From Halalkalibacter okhensis (GTDB lineage Bacteria > Bacillota > Bacilli > Bacillales > Bacillaceae_D), in assembly GCF_000787375.1 (NCBI RefSeq), contig NZ_JRJU01000011.1, positions 62,001 to 126,000 on the forward strand: DNA of 64,000 nucleotides, read 5' to 3'. A program made the position numbers and the translations under genes. Of the stretch, positions 34,012-42,757 are shown one piece after another. Positions within the stretch are counted from its first letter, which is position 1. The number at the start of each line of letters is the position of its first letter. The notes beneath the pieces are model-generated. The model did no database searches and was not told the origin of the DNA. It worked only from the letters and a program-made list of their open reading frames with translations.

Positions 34012-35550
34012 TTAGTTTAACTCTTCGTAAGATGCATTAAACTCCTCAATGATTGCATCTCCTCCTTGTGATTTCCAGTTCTCAACCGCAGCTTCGAAAC
34101 CTGCTTCATCTGTTTGGCCAAGAATATAACGAACAGTTGCATCATCAATCATCTGTTTCAGTCTATCACCATCACGAATATAGGTTGGTGAATCCAATGT
34201 TAGTGCTAAATTATTAATAAGATAGTCGTTGTTTTCTAACACCATTTGATCTGCTTTTTGTCTCACTTCATAATCTGTGTAAATAGAGTAACGGCCACTC
34301 GTAGCTGGTTCTCCAACTTCCATTGTTAAATAAGGTCGAATTTCTCTATCGATCTTTTGTTGATCATCAGTAATAGCTGCAGCTCTTCCATCTTTTACTT
34401 CGTAGTGCTCACCTTCAATACCCCAGTACAAAATGTTTGCAATCTCAGGATTCATTAGTTGATCATAGAAACCTAAAATTTTAAGAAGCTTCTCTTCTGA
34501 TTCAACAGACGATTTAGGGAACATCATTAATTCACCAAAACCAGGAATTGCCCATACACCAAATTCCCCATGAGGTCCTTCAACGTAATTTTGAACATCA
34601 AATTCTAGATCCGGATTTAGAGCGACTGCATCATTGTTTAAACTAGTTACATCTTCCATCGAACCAACGTAGACACCAGCTGTCCCATTTGTTAATAGCG
34701 CTGTTTGATCCCCTTTACTTGTTACAGGGAAATCTTGGTTAATATAACCGTTTGAGTGCATTTCACGATAAAATTTTAATGATTCCATATACTCAGGGAA
34801 CATAAATTCAGGAAGAAGTTCACCGTCTTTTAACCCCCATTCATTTGGAGTACCAAACCAAGAAGCAATTGTTTTAAATCCACCATAGATTAAATCGCTA
34901 CGGTCAGCAAGGCCAATCGTATCGTTTCTTCCTGTTCCATTTGGATCATCCTCTGTAAATGCTCTAACCATTTCCATGAATTCTTCCGTCGTAGTCGGAG
35001 CTTCAAGCCCTAGATTATCAGCCCAGTCTTTACGATAAATAATCCCTTGACGAGATAATGGTCTTCCTTGATATACCCCATAAAGCTTACCGTCAACAGC
35101 AGAGTTCGCTAAAATTTCTTCATTTAAATTGCTTAAATACTCAAATTGATCTAAATAAGGACCAATTTCCCAAAACTGATCGTTTCTAATTGCATCCTTG
35201 AACTGATTCAATTGCGCAAAACTTACTCGAACCGCATCCGGAAACGAACCTGTTGCAAAAGCAGTATTTAACCTTTCCTCATAACTACTGTCTGGAACCC
35301 ATTGGATGTCTAATTTGTAATTTGTTTTTTCTTCAATTAACTCTTGAATTTTTGGAGCTGGCGTTTCTGGTGTGTGCAAATTAGTCATAATTGAAAACTC
35401 AAAAGGCTCTTCTGTTTCTACTGAATCCGTTCCTTCTGCAGGAGAAGGCTCATCACTTGAAGCGCTTTCATTTTTATTGCAAGCAGAAAGCAGTACTAGT
35501 ATGAAAGCAAACATACAACCTAAAATAAATAACTTATTAGACTTACCCAT
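34012..35550 (-). CDS. Extracellular solute-binding lipoprotein of the ABC importer
   Basis: A 512-residue lipoprotein (LplA/YesO-like family 1 solute-binding protein). The signal ends in the lipobox LLSAC, with Cys at about residue 24, followed by a Ser/Glu/Pro linker. Large size and motifs such as SFAQLNQFKDAI, LYGVYQGRPLSRQGIIYRKDW and MMFPKSSVE suit binders of long oligosaccharides. GGGGG before the ATG at 35550 decides the start over a TTG at 35556. It is first gene of the long operon; upstream lie an operator (35718) and a cre-like box (35808). Confidence 0.93.
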   Translation of the reverse strand: MGKSNKLFILGCMFAFILVLLSACNKNESASSDEPSPAEGTDSVETEEPFEFSIMTNLHTPETPAPKIQELIEEKTNYKLDIQWVPDSSYEERLNTAFATGSFPDAVRVSFAQLNQFKDAIRNDQFWEIGPYLDQFEYLSNLNEEILANSAVDGKLYGVYQGRPLSRQGIIYRKDWADNLGLEAPTTTEEFMEMVRAFTEDDPNGTGRNDTIGLADRSDLIYGGFKTIASWFGTPNEWGLKDGELLPEFMFPEYMESLKFYREMHSNGYINQDFPVTSKGDQTALLTNGTAGVYVGSMEDVTSLNNDAVALNPDLEFDVQNYVEGPHGEFGVWAIPGFGELMMFPKSSVESEEKLLKILGFYDQLMNPEIANILYWGIEGEHYEVKDGRAAAITDDQQKIDREIRPYLTMEVGEPATSGRYSIYTDYEVRQKADQMVLENNDYLINNLALTLDSPTYIRDGDRLKQMIDDATVRYILGQTDEAGFEAAVENWKSQGGDAIIEEFNASYEELN

Positions 35551-35717
35551 GTACAAACCCCCAATTTCTTCTTCATTTTAATAATACCGTGTAATAAAAG
35601 AATTTGCTGACTTTTTTCAAAAAACCTTTAAAGAAAAACTACATTCTAGTTGGCTCAATTCTCTCTTAATCGGTTTCTTTACGACTACCATGAATCACCC
35701 CCACTACTTAATTCAAG

Positions 35718-35731
35718 TAACAACGTTGTAA
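35718..35731. promoter_or_regulatory. LacI-type operator before the ABC/GH operon
   Basis: TAACAACGTTGTAA has one mismatch to the perfect palindrome and equals the copy before the regulator gene. It lies 168 nt upstream of the lipoprotein start, in a 404-nt gap (35551-35954) that otherwise holds promoter-type AT-rich sequence and a terminator of the gene on the far side. Confidence 0.65.
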
Positions 35732-35807
35732 TTCATTGAATGAAATTAAGTTGTTACGATTGATATTAAATTAAGTAGTAAGTTAAGTATATAATCAAAA
35801 GATCATA

Positions 35808-35822
35808 ATGTAAGCACTTACA
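35808..35822. promoter_or_regulatory. cre-like box upstream of the ABC/GH operon
   Basis: ATGTAAGCACTTACA matches WTGNAANCGNWNNCW except for the central G and is nearly palindromic. Confidence 0.4.
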
Positions 35823-35884
35823 ACGAAGGTATACCAAGGGATCCACGTATACCTGATATAATGATTATACATATTAGAACGATT

Positions 35885-35946
35885 AAAAAATGGAGACACC
35901 CTATAAAATGGCGCTATCCTGCTCACCCTTTTATAGTGATGTCTCC
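35885..35946 (-). terminator. Terminator of the AraC-type regulator gene
   Basis: A two-part stem (GGAGACA/TGTCTCC and TATAAAA/TTTTATA) is followed on the minus strand by TTTTTTAATC. It starts 8 nt after the stop codon. Confidence 0.75.
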
Positions 35947-35954
35947 TATTTAGC

Positions 35955-38258
35955 CTATGATGTTTTTTTGTATTTTTCTCGATATTGTCCAGGTGTCATT
36001 TCCTCTTGTTTTTTAAACGATCGAATAAAATTCTGTGAGTTTTTGTATCTTAAATGATCAGCGATTTCTTTTACTGTCATATTCGTGCCTGTTAACCATT
36101 CTTTTGCTTTTTTAAAGCGATACATCGCTAAGTACTCACTAAAAGTATAATTTGTTTCTTGTTTAAAGACACTACTTAAATAATTTGCGTTATAATGAAG
36201 CTTTTCAGCACACTCCTCTAATGTAATATCTTTGTCAAAGTTGTGATGAATAAGGTCAATGATTTTCTCCGATAAATTTTGGAACTGGGAATCACGTCGA
36301 TCACTAAATACCGTTATTAACGGGATGATTAAACGATCCTGAAACCATTGTTCTATCTCTTCTTTCATTTGTAATTTCAACAACTCTTCGTAAAGGGATG
36401 CGTGAAACACCTCTATTTGCTGAAAGCTAACTCCACCTTCTTGTTTAAGCATTAATAAATTATTTAATAACCGCATCATCGATATTTGATACTCTCTAGG
36501 TGATTGCGTGTTTTTAAAGGCTTTTTCCATCCAAATTTTCAGCTGCTCTACTGCTTTTTCCTTATCTGCTAATTTCACAGCGACAAGTAATTCCTCTTCT
36601 GTTCGCTTCGGATAATCAAAGATAACTGTATGTTTGCCTGAATTAATACTGCTAAAATGGATAATTACTCCTTTTCCAAGCTTCATCCGGTGCTTTAATG
36701 CCTCCATGCCTTCCTTGTATCCTCTTTTGGCTTCTTTCAATTCATGGAATGATAAGCTTATGCCGATGCTAACTGACACATTCAAGGCTTTTTTAATTTT
36801 GCTTTGAATGGTTTCGGTTAATTCATACATCGTATCGGAAATATCATCCGGTGTTTTGCCAGGGAATCCAATCAATGTGACCAGTGTTTTTTCTACCCAA
36901 ACAGACTGTAATTTATTTTCTTTTTTAATCGTGTCTTCTACTATACTTTTCACTGCAAAAGCTACTTTTTCAATATCCGTTGATTCATAATTAGACTTAT
37001 CTAAAGAATCGATATGCAACGTAAAAATAACCATCTCATTCCACTTATTCACTACAGATTGAAGTTGAAAATAATTCAGTTTTTCTTCAATTTCAGTGGA
37101 CTTATAATTACCGGTAAATAGATTATGAATAAAGAGCGATTTCACTTGTTGAGTATGTTCTCGTAGCTCATTTTCTAAATTCGCCTTTGAAGAAAAAAGA
37201 TCATTAATATGCTCCTCAATAATTTCTATCTCATTTTTCTTCTTTCGATCTTGATCGGGCCAATTGTTTTCAATGTAATTCACTAATTTATTTACAGGTG
37301 AATAGAGTTTCTTACTAATGATCCAAATATAGAGAATACAAGTTAAAACAATAAATGTAATCATAAAAAAAGTAAACCAGCCAATTTTTTTGCTTTCAGC
37401 TGTAAGCATGTCTATTGAATTAAATGAAATATAATTCCAGTTATTAAAATCTGACTTGTAATATGTTACCGTAAAAGAATTCTCACTAGAGTCTGTATTA
37501 AACTGTCCTGACTTTTCTGTAAATTTTTCTAAAGAGTTTATATACCCAGCGTCAACAAGTGATTGACCAATCAATTCCTCATTGCGATGTACAATTATGC
37601 GGTAGTTCTCATCTGTAATGACGACCTCGTCAGAAAGCCCATTAACATTGATCATGTCAGCTAGACTGCATGTAGGTATATTGGTAAAAGCTAACCCAAA
37701 TTTCTCACTATATTTTGCTGGAAGCTTCTTTACTAAACTAATCGTATTTTCACAGCTCCCATAGGCAAACGGCTCTACAAATTCTCGGTTGTTCAATAAT
37801 AGCCATGTCGAATCATGATCAGAATTTAAATATGATAGATATGCCTCATGATCATCATGTTCGCTTAATCGAGATAACCCAGAGTTGTTTACAATCCAAT
37901 TCTCTTGAAAATTTAATAGAATCACTTCTTCTACTTTCGTATCAAATGACCTAAGATTACTTAAGTTTTGTCTTAGTTCTCTATAAATAGAAAAGTCCTC
38001 GGCAATCAACGGTCTCCTAATAACATCCTCCATAAGAGGAGATTCAATTGTGTTTGTGGCACTGTGATGAATCGTCATCAACACTTGTTCAATATTTGAG
38101 TGCACCTGCCTTATAATTTGAACCTTTTCATGATTGACTTTTTCTTGGATATGTTTAGAGGATTGCACATAGGAGAACACGCCAACTATTACTACGGGGA
38201 TAATGCTTATAATGCTGGCAAATACAATTAATTTCGTTAGCAAACTTTGACTTTTCAT
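35955..38258 (-). CDS. Membrane-anchored AraC-type regulator (YesS-like)
   Basis: A 767-residue one-component regulator. An N-terminal membrane helix (LLTKLIVFASIISIIPVVIVGVF) is followed by an extracytoplasmic sensor region to about 290, then a second helix (FFMITFIVLTCILYIWII). A cytoplasmic region follows, and the C-terminal ~100 residues form two AraC helix-turn-helix units (DITLEECAEKLHYNANYLSSVF, MTVKEIADHLRYKNSQNFIRSF). GGGGAGG precedes the ATG at 38258. B. subtilis YesS has the same plan and sits in the rhamnogalacturonan cluster. It probably senses an extracellular oligosaccharide and activates the ABC/GH operon downstream. Confidence 0.9.
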   Translation of the reverse strand: MKSQSLLTKLIVFASIISIIPVVIVGVFSYVQSSKHIQEKVNHEKVQIIRQVHSNIEQVLMTIHHSATNTIESPLMEDVIRRPLIAEDFSIYRELRQNLSNLRSFDTKVEEVILLNFQENWIVNNSGLSRLSEHDDHEAYLSYLNSDHDSTWLLLNNREFVEPFAYGSCENTISLVKKLPAKYSEKFGLAFTNIPTCSLADMINVNGLSDEVVITDENYRIIVHRNEELIGQSLVDAGYINSLEKFTEKSGQFNTDSSENSFTVTYYKSDFNNWNYISFNSIDMLTAESKKIGWFTFFMITFIVLTCILYIWIISKKLYSPVNKLVNYIENNWPDQDRKKKNEIEIIEEHINDLFSSKANLENELREHTQQVKSLFIHNLFTGNYKSTEIEEKLNYFQLQSVVNKWNEMVIFTLHIDSLDKSNYESTDIEKVAFAVKSIVEDTIKKENKLQSVWVEKTLVTLIGFPGKTPDDISDTMYELTETIQSKIKKALNVSVSIGISLSFHELKEAKRGYKEGMEALKHRMKLGKGVIIHFSSINSGKHTVIFDYPKRTEEELLVAVKLADKEKAVEQLKIWMEKAFKNTQSPREYQISMMRLLNNLLMLKQEGGVSFQQIEVFHASLYEELLKLQMKEEIEQWFQDRLIIPLITVFSDRRDSQFQNLSEKIIDLIHHNFDKDITLEECAEKLHYNANYLSSVFKQETNYTFSEYLAMYRFKKAKEWLTGTNMTVKEIADHLRYKNSQNFIRSFKKQEEMTPGQYREKYKKTS

Positions 38259-38435
38259 TTGAAACCTCCCCTTTAGTAGACCGAACATTTGAATCTAATC
38301 TAGTAACGCTTCTCCAAGCTTTACATCCATCTAAAAACACCTTTTTTGTAAAGGCTTACAAAAAACTAATCAAAAAAAATCAAATCATGAATGTAAACGA
38401 CATACAATTGTCAAAATCTCAAAGAATATGTAAGC

Positions 38436-38465
38436 ATTATACCATAATAGCACATACTTTGTTCA
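38436..38465 (-). promoter_or_regulatory. Candidate sigma-A promoter of the AraC-type regulator
   Basis: On the minus strand TGAACA (-35) is separated by 18 nt from a perfect TATAAT (-10). It points at the regulator gene, about 180 nt away. Cre-like fragments (ATGTAAGCATTATAC and TTGTAAAGGCTTACA) lie nearby but are imperfect. Confidence 0.45.
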
Positions 38466-38496
38466 TAAAAACTAAAGTAAAGTTCAAATATCCAAA

Positions 38497-38537
38497 AAGT
38501 CTATTTTCCAAGGTTGCATCATTAGGAAAATAGACTT
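38497..38537 (-). terminator. Terminator of the rhgT-GH28-epimerase operon
   Basis: The 13-bp perfect arms AAGTCTATTTTCC and GGAAAATAGACTT are followed by TTTTTGG on the minus strand, 7 nt after the stop. Confidence 0.8.
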
Positions 38538-38544
38538 GGTTGCA

Positions 38545-39384
38545 TTATTTTATAGTAGAAACCTGCTCTCTTATTTGTTCAAGAAATTCCCGCGTTTCAA
38601 TCATTTCATCTGGATTTGTTGCCTCCAAAATAATCTCACAATTTGGCTTAGCATCATGGAGTAATGAAAAAAACAGCGGATAATTTAGTAAACCTCTTCC
38701 TGGAGTGACCGTCTTAATCTCTCCGGCATCGTCTATAATTCGATCTTTTGCATGACATGCAACAATTCGATCTCCAAGTAGTTCAAATGCTTCTTCTATT
38801 ATAGTATCTTGATTATGAATATTTTCTTTTGTAAGTAAATTACCTGGATCTAATACAACCCCTATATGATTGGAAGGAACCTCGTCTATAAACTCTTTTA
38901 ACTGTTTAGCTGTACCAATTAAATGCTCATTCGCAGGTTCAATCCCAACGATTACTCCCCACTTTTCTGCTTCTTCAATTAACTCTATAAGTGAGGCTTT
39001 TAATGCTTTCCTATCCTCTTCTGTCGCAGCCCCCTCTTGAATTTTCCCTACCTCACATGCAACTATTGGTGCATGAAATAAAGAGGCATATTTTATTAGT
39101 TCCTTAAACCTTTCTACATTCGCATTCCGCTTCTCTACATCTTTATCAAACAAATGGAGATAACAAGCCAGAACAGAAATAGAAACATTATGCTTTTGAA
39201 ACTCTTGATAAATGTCTTTAACTAAACCAGGATTTAATGTCCCTGCTTTCTGAAACTCGTAATCATTAATTGCTTTCCATAATGCTAATTGAACATGGCC
39301 AAATCCATATGCAGCAACTTCTTTGGCGAGCTCTTGGTATGGCTTTTTTCCAACTAAATGAGCTAATACACCTATAGACATCAT
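38545..39384 (-). CDS. TIM-barrel sugar isomerase/epimerase-like protein
   Basis: A 279-residue protein of the xylose-isomerase-like TIM-barrel superfamily. Motifs: GFGHVQLALWK at the first strand, IVGIEPANEH (metal Glu) at about 148, VVLDPGNLLT at about 183, VACHAKDR at about 215, and a terminal EIILEAT. It is third gene of an operon with acetylesterase and GH28, so a role on a pectin-derived sugar (rhamnose, galacturonate or an oligomer end) is likely, but the reaction cannot be named. The first ATG (39384) and a second one codon later both have the GGGGG site. Confidence 0.82.
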   Translation of the reverse strand: MMSIGVLAHLVGKKPYQELAKEVAAYGFGHVQLALWKAINDYEFQKAGTLNPGLVKDIYQEFQKHNVSISVLACYLHLFDKDVEKRNANVERFKELIKYASLFHAPIVACEVGKIQEGAATEEDRKALKASLIELIEEAEKWGVIVGIEPANEHLIGTAKQLKEFIDEVPSNHIGVVLDPGNLLTKENIHNQDTIIEEAFELLGDRIVACHAKDRIIDDAGEIKTVTPGRGLLNYPLFFSLLHDAKPNCEIILEATNPDEMIETREFLEQIREQVSTIK

Positions 39385-39396
39385 TATTCCCCCTAC

Positions 39397-40950
39397 TTAG
39401 AATATAACCTGCGTCTGATCAACTTCCTCTGAGATCTGAACAACTTTTTCCTTGTTTTGCAAAAGACATCTTACATTTTTCGTTTTCTCTCCAGACACTT
39501 TTACATGTATGTCTTTGTTGCTTTTACTTTTGCTTTGTAGATTACTAAGATTAGCATTTACTATATTTATAAGATTGAATAAGGCTCCCTCTTCCACATT
39601 TAACGTTATGTTGGTAAATTGAACATCTTCACACTCTGAGCCAAATACTCCAAATTTGGAGACAATGGATACATCTTCGAATAGAAGGTTTGCAAGAGGA
39701 AGTTCCGGAAGTCCTTTTAATACAATTGCTTGTTGTGCTCCCATGCATGTAATGTTTTTCATAGCAATATCTCGAAAAACCGGTGTTTCTATAGAAACTT
39801 TATCCTCTTTGAAACTTTCTTCATCCCCTTCATGTTCATAATACATATGAAAAACAATCGCTTCGCCAGATATATTAGTCATTCGAATGTTCTCTATTGA
39901 AATGTTTTCAACAACTCCTCCTCTTCCTCGCTTGCTTTTAAACCGTAATCCCACATCTGTTCCGAAAAAAGAACAGTCCCTCACAGTTATATTTTTAACA
40001 CCACCTGACATCTCACTTCCAATTACAAAACCACCATGTCCACTATATACTTGGCACCCACGAATCAGAATATCCCTACAGATTTTTCCGAGTTCCCTGC
40101 CTGCCTCATCTTTCCCAGACTTAATACAAATTGCATCATCACCGACATCAAACACACAATTTTCAACTAGTCCATACCGGCATGATTCAATATCTAGCCC
40201 ATCACCATTTTGCGAATACCAAGGGTTTCGCACTGTAATATTTTTTATTGTTATATGTTCACAAATCCACGGATGAAGACACCATGCCGGTGAATGTTGA
40301 AATGTCGGTCCATCTATTAATATAGACTCGCAGTTTCGTAAACTTACTAAGTTCGGACGAAGATAATCTCGAATTGGCTTGTAATCATTGATACGTTTTG
40401 AACCACTATTTTGAAGTTCCTGTATTAAGCTCTGTCCTTCTAAAGCTTGCGTACTTGGCCACCATATCTCTGATTCTTCATCCACAATTCCTCCTGATTC
40501 GATCAACTTTCTCCACTGAACGTCAGTCATTTTAAATTTCTTAACCGGTCTCCAAGCTCCACCAGATCCATCTATCACTCCTTTTCCTGTAATCGCAATA
40601 TCATGTATATATTCACCGTCTATTGGAGATTGGCACCTTACCGTTTCTTCCCCTTCAAAACTTGATAAGATAAGAGGATACGAGTTGAAATCCTTCTTAA
40701 ATAGTAAGATTGCTCCCGCTTCAATATGTAAATTCAAGTGGCTAATTAACTGAATCGGGCCAGTTAACCATACACCAGCTGGAATGATGACTTTTCCGCC
40801 TCCTGCATTTTTGCAAGCATTAATCGTTTGGGCGATGGATTCGGTATTATCAACCACCCCATCTCCCACTGCGCCATAATCGGTTATGGTGAATATTTCA
40901 TTCGGAATTATTGGCATGGTAATATCAAGCTTAGAGATCGTTGATGACAT
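39397..40950 (-). CDS. Second GH28 polygalacturonase-family protein
   Basis: A 517-residue parallel beta-helix protein paralogous to the one at 27392: NGDGLDIESC, GDDAICIKSG, GHGGFVIGSE and LRFKSK are all present. It has an internal segment (about 155-190, with LEGQSLIQELQNSGSKRIND) that differs from the first copy. There is no signal peptide, so it is intracellular. Its ATG overlaps the acetylesterase stop by one base (TAATG), so the two are translationally coupled. It may be a rhamnogalacturonan- or exo-polygalacturonan hydrolase. Confidence 0.9.
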   Translation of the reverse strand: MSSTISKLDITMPIIPNEIFTITDYGAVGDGVVDNTESIAQTINACKNAGGGKVIIPAGVWLTGPIQLISHLNLHIEAGAILLFKKDFNSYPLILSSFEGEETVRCQSPIDGEYIHDIAITGKGVIDGSGGAWRPVKKFKMTDVQWRKLIESGGIVDEESEIWWPSTQALEGQSLIQELQNSGSKRINDYKPIRDYLRPNLVSLRNCESILIDGPTFQHSPAWCLHPWICEHITIKNITVRNPWYSQNGDGLDIESCRYGLVENCVFDVGDDAICIKSGKDEAGRELGKICRDILIRGCQVYSGHGGFVIGSEMSGGVKNITVRDCSFFGTDVGLRFKSKRGRGGVVENISIENIRMTNISGEAIVFHMYYEHEGDEESFKEDKVSIETPVFRDIAMKNITCMGAQQAIVLKGLPELPLANLLFEDVSIVSKFGVFGSECEDVQFTNITLNVEEGALFNLINIVNANLSNLQSKSKSNKDIHVKVSGEKTKNVRCLLQNKEKVVQISEEVDQTQVIF

Positions 40951-41636
40951 TATGCTCCTCCTCGTATATTAATGTAATTTGCTAAAGGCAAATCTAGTTC
41001 TATAATCCCTTCCACTACAAGCTTAGCTATTGTTCTAGCTCCTGTTTCTGAAAAATGCGTATCATCTTGAATACCTTCTAAATAATGAGGATGCTCGGCT
41101 GGTTGGAGCCATAAAAAGAGCTCTTTCGTTCGTTCTGGTCCTAAATCATCAAATAATTCTTTGCTTTTTTTCGTTAAATCGATCATTGGAACAGCAAGTG
41201 TTGTTGCCAATTCCCTTATTGCTTCAGGGTAGCGACCGTGTGTTTCCTGAAGTTCACCGAACTCGTTAAAGCTTCTTCTTTGTACAGGTGTAACAAGTAA
41301 CGGATAGGCATGGTTATTTCTTGCCACATCAATATATAATGATAAGTAAGATTTAAATGAAGTATACGGCTCTGTATACCTTTCTTTATCTACCTTTGAG
41401 TCGTTATGTCCAAATTGAATGAATAAATAATCCCCTTCGGTAATGGTTCGTTCAATCAAGTCTAATCGACCTTCATCGATAAAACTTTTTGAACTTCTTC
41501 CTGACGCCGCTTCATTTTGTACAATTATTTCGTCTTTCATAAAATTTTGTAATGTTTGTCCCCAACCAGCTCTTGGTGCTCTATTCTTCTCATAATTAGA
41601 AACTGTTGAATCTCCCGCTAAATAAATCGTTACCAT
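40950..41636 (-). CDS. rhgT: Rhamnogalacturonan acetylesterase (CE12, SGNH)
   Basis: A 228-residue SGNH hydrolase of the YesT/RhgT type. Block I YLAGDSTVS carries the Ser, EAASGRSSKSF gives the Gly, FGHNDS the Asn, and DDTHFSETGA the Asp-His pair. It has no signal peptide, so it would deacetylate imported oligomers. The ribosome site (GGGAGG) is 12 nt from the ATG, somewhat far. It is first gene of an operon with GH28 and the TIM-barrel protein, with a cre-like box about 100 nt upstream. Confidence 0.9.
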   Translation of the reverse strand: MVTIYLAGDSTVSNYEKNRAPRAGWGQTLQNFMKDEIIVQNEAASGRSSKSFIDEGRLDLIERTITEGDYLFIQFGHNDSKVDKERYTEPYTSFKSYLSLYIDVARNNHAYPLLVTPVQRRSFNEFGELQETHGRYPEAIRELATTLAVPMIDLTKKSKELFDDLGPERTKELFLWLQPAEHPHYLEGIQDDTHFSETGARTIAKLVVEGIIELDLPLANYINIRGGA

Positions 41637-41731
41637 TTTATAATATGACCTCCCATAGCAGGTATTTTTCTAGATTATAAAAGGAGTTCTTCAGTACGTA
41701 TATAATCATTACATTAGGTTCTCACACAACC

Positions 41732-41746
41732 TACTAACGCTTACAT
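41732..41746 (-). promoter_or_regulatory. cre-like box before rhgT
   Basis: ATGTAAGCGTTAGTA (minus strand) matches the relaxed cre consensus except for the penultimate C. Confidence 0.45.
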
Positions 41747-41777
41747 TTATGCATAATCATTAGATCAGAATACAAAA

Positions 41778-41803
41778 AAACTGTTAAGGTCTCTCAACAG
41801 TTT
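41778..41803 (-). terminator. Terminator of the uronate-dehydrogenase-like gene
   Basis: The 8-bp arms AAACTGTT and AACAGTTT are followed by TTTTG on the minus strand after the stem. Confidence 0.65.
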
Positions 41804-41838
41804 TAAGGAATTGATTCTTTTAACTTGTTCTACGGCTT

Positions 41839-42582
41839 TTACAAAATATCGCTTGTATTTTCTTCTGATTTATACCCTAACTCTTTTTTTGCATTTTCCA
41901 TATCCCATGGTTTATTAAGATTATCCGACACACCGTAATAAGTTCCAAATGGAATATCTGATGCAATAGCAGCTTGAAACAATGAGACAAGATCTGTATC
42001 TGTTAGCAAGGTATGCTTTAATCGTTCACTGTTCTTTATATCTTCTCTTGTCACATCTTTTGGTACAGAACCGATACGTATGTTAATAACTGACATTCCT
42101 TCCTCCTTGGAAAACAAGGACCCTACTTGTTCAGATGCAAATTTTAAAACCCCATATAAACTTTTGGAGCAAGGGTAGTCTTTTACTGTTATTTCTCTAC
42201 CTAAAATGGACTTTCCTTCTTCCTCATAACAGTCGGTTACATGATTCGTACTTGCAAAGATTACCTTTTTTATATCCTTTTGATTCGCAGTATATAAAAC
42301 GTAATAAGTAGATTTAAAAAAGATACGTGTCATCTGTTCAAAAATATCCACGTCTTCTAGTGCATGCTTGGTTTCTGTATTTAACAGGTTAATAAGTACG
42401 TCCGCTTTCGGTACCTTTTCCATAAGTTCCTGTAAATGGGTAGCATCAGCTTGAACGAAGTCAATCTCTGAATCAAACTCATTCTGTTGATCAACAACCG
42501 TGATATAATGATATTTTCTTAACCCTTTAACTAGTTGCTTACCAACTGTCCCCGCACCACCAATAATGACGATTTTTTTCAT
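41839..42582 (-). CDS. NAD-dependent SDR, uronate-dehydrogenase-like
   Basis: A 247-residue extended-type short-chain dehydrogenase. NAD-binding VIIGGAGTVGKQLVKGL begins at residue 4; the active site is seen as ASTNHVTDCY (Ser/Asn strand) and SLYGVLK (YxxxK). The following NIRIGSVPKD and the overall plan recall uronate dehydrogenases, which oxidise galacturonate or glucuronate to aldarolactones. It lacks the usual Gly-rich ending of epimerases. Located beside UxaC, it could open an oxidative side route or act on a related sugar; no aldarate genes are seen here. It is flanked by terminators, so it is a single-gene unit. The ribosome site is weak. Confidence 0.72.
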   Translation of the reverse strand: MKKIVIIGGAGTVGKQLVKGLRKYHYITVVDQQNEFDSEIDFVQADATHLQELMEKVPKADVLINLLNTETKHALEDVDIFEQMTRIFFKSTYYVLYTANQKDIKKVIFASTNHVTDCYEEEGKSILGREITVKDYPCSKSLYGVLKFASEQVGSLFSKEEGMSVINIRIGSVPKDVTREDIKNSERLKHTLLTDTDLVSLFQAAIASDIPFGTYYGVSDNLNKPWDMENAKKELGYKSEENTSDIL

Positions 42583-42713
42583 GTTGTTGTTAGTCCCTTC
42601 ACTAATAAGTTCTTACCTTAACGTTCGTCATTTATCCAAAATTTATGTACTGTAAGTGAGGGAATGGTGTATTTTTACACCGTAAGGGATTATGATTGTT
42701 TTTTTACAATAAA

Positions 42714-42751
42714 AAAGCCCTACTCTTTATCAATACCTAGAGTAGGGCTTT
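42714..42751 (-). terminator. Terminator of uxaC
   Basis: The 13-bp perfect arms AAAGCCCTACTCT and AGAGTAGGGCTTT are followed on the minus strand by TTTATTGTAAAAAAA, 7 nt after the stop. Confidence 0.8.
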
Positions 42752-42757
42752 GGTATA

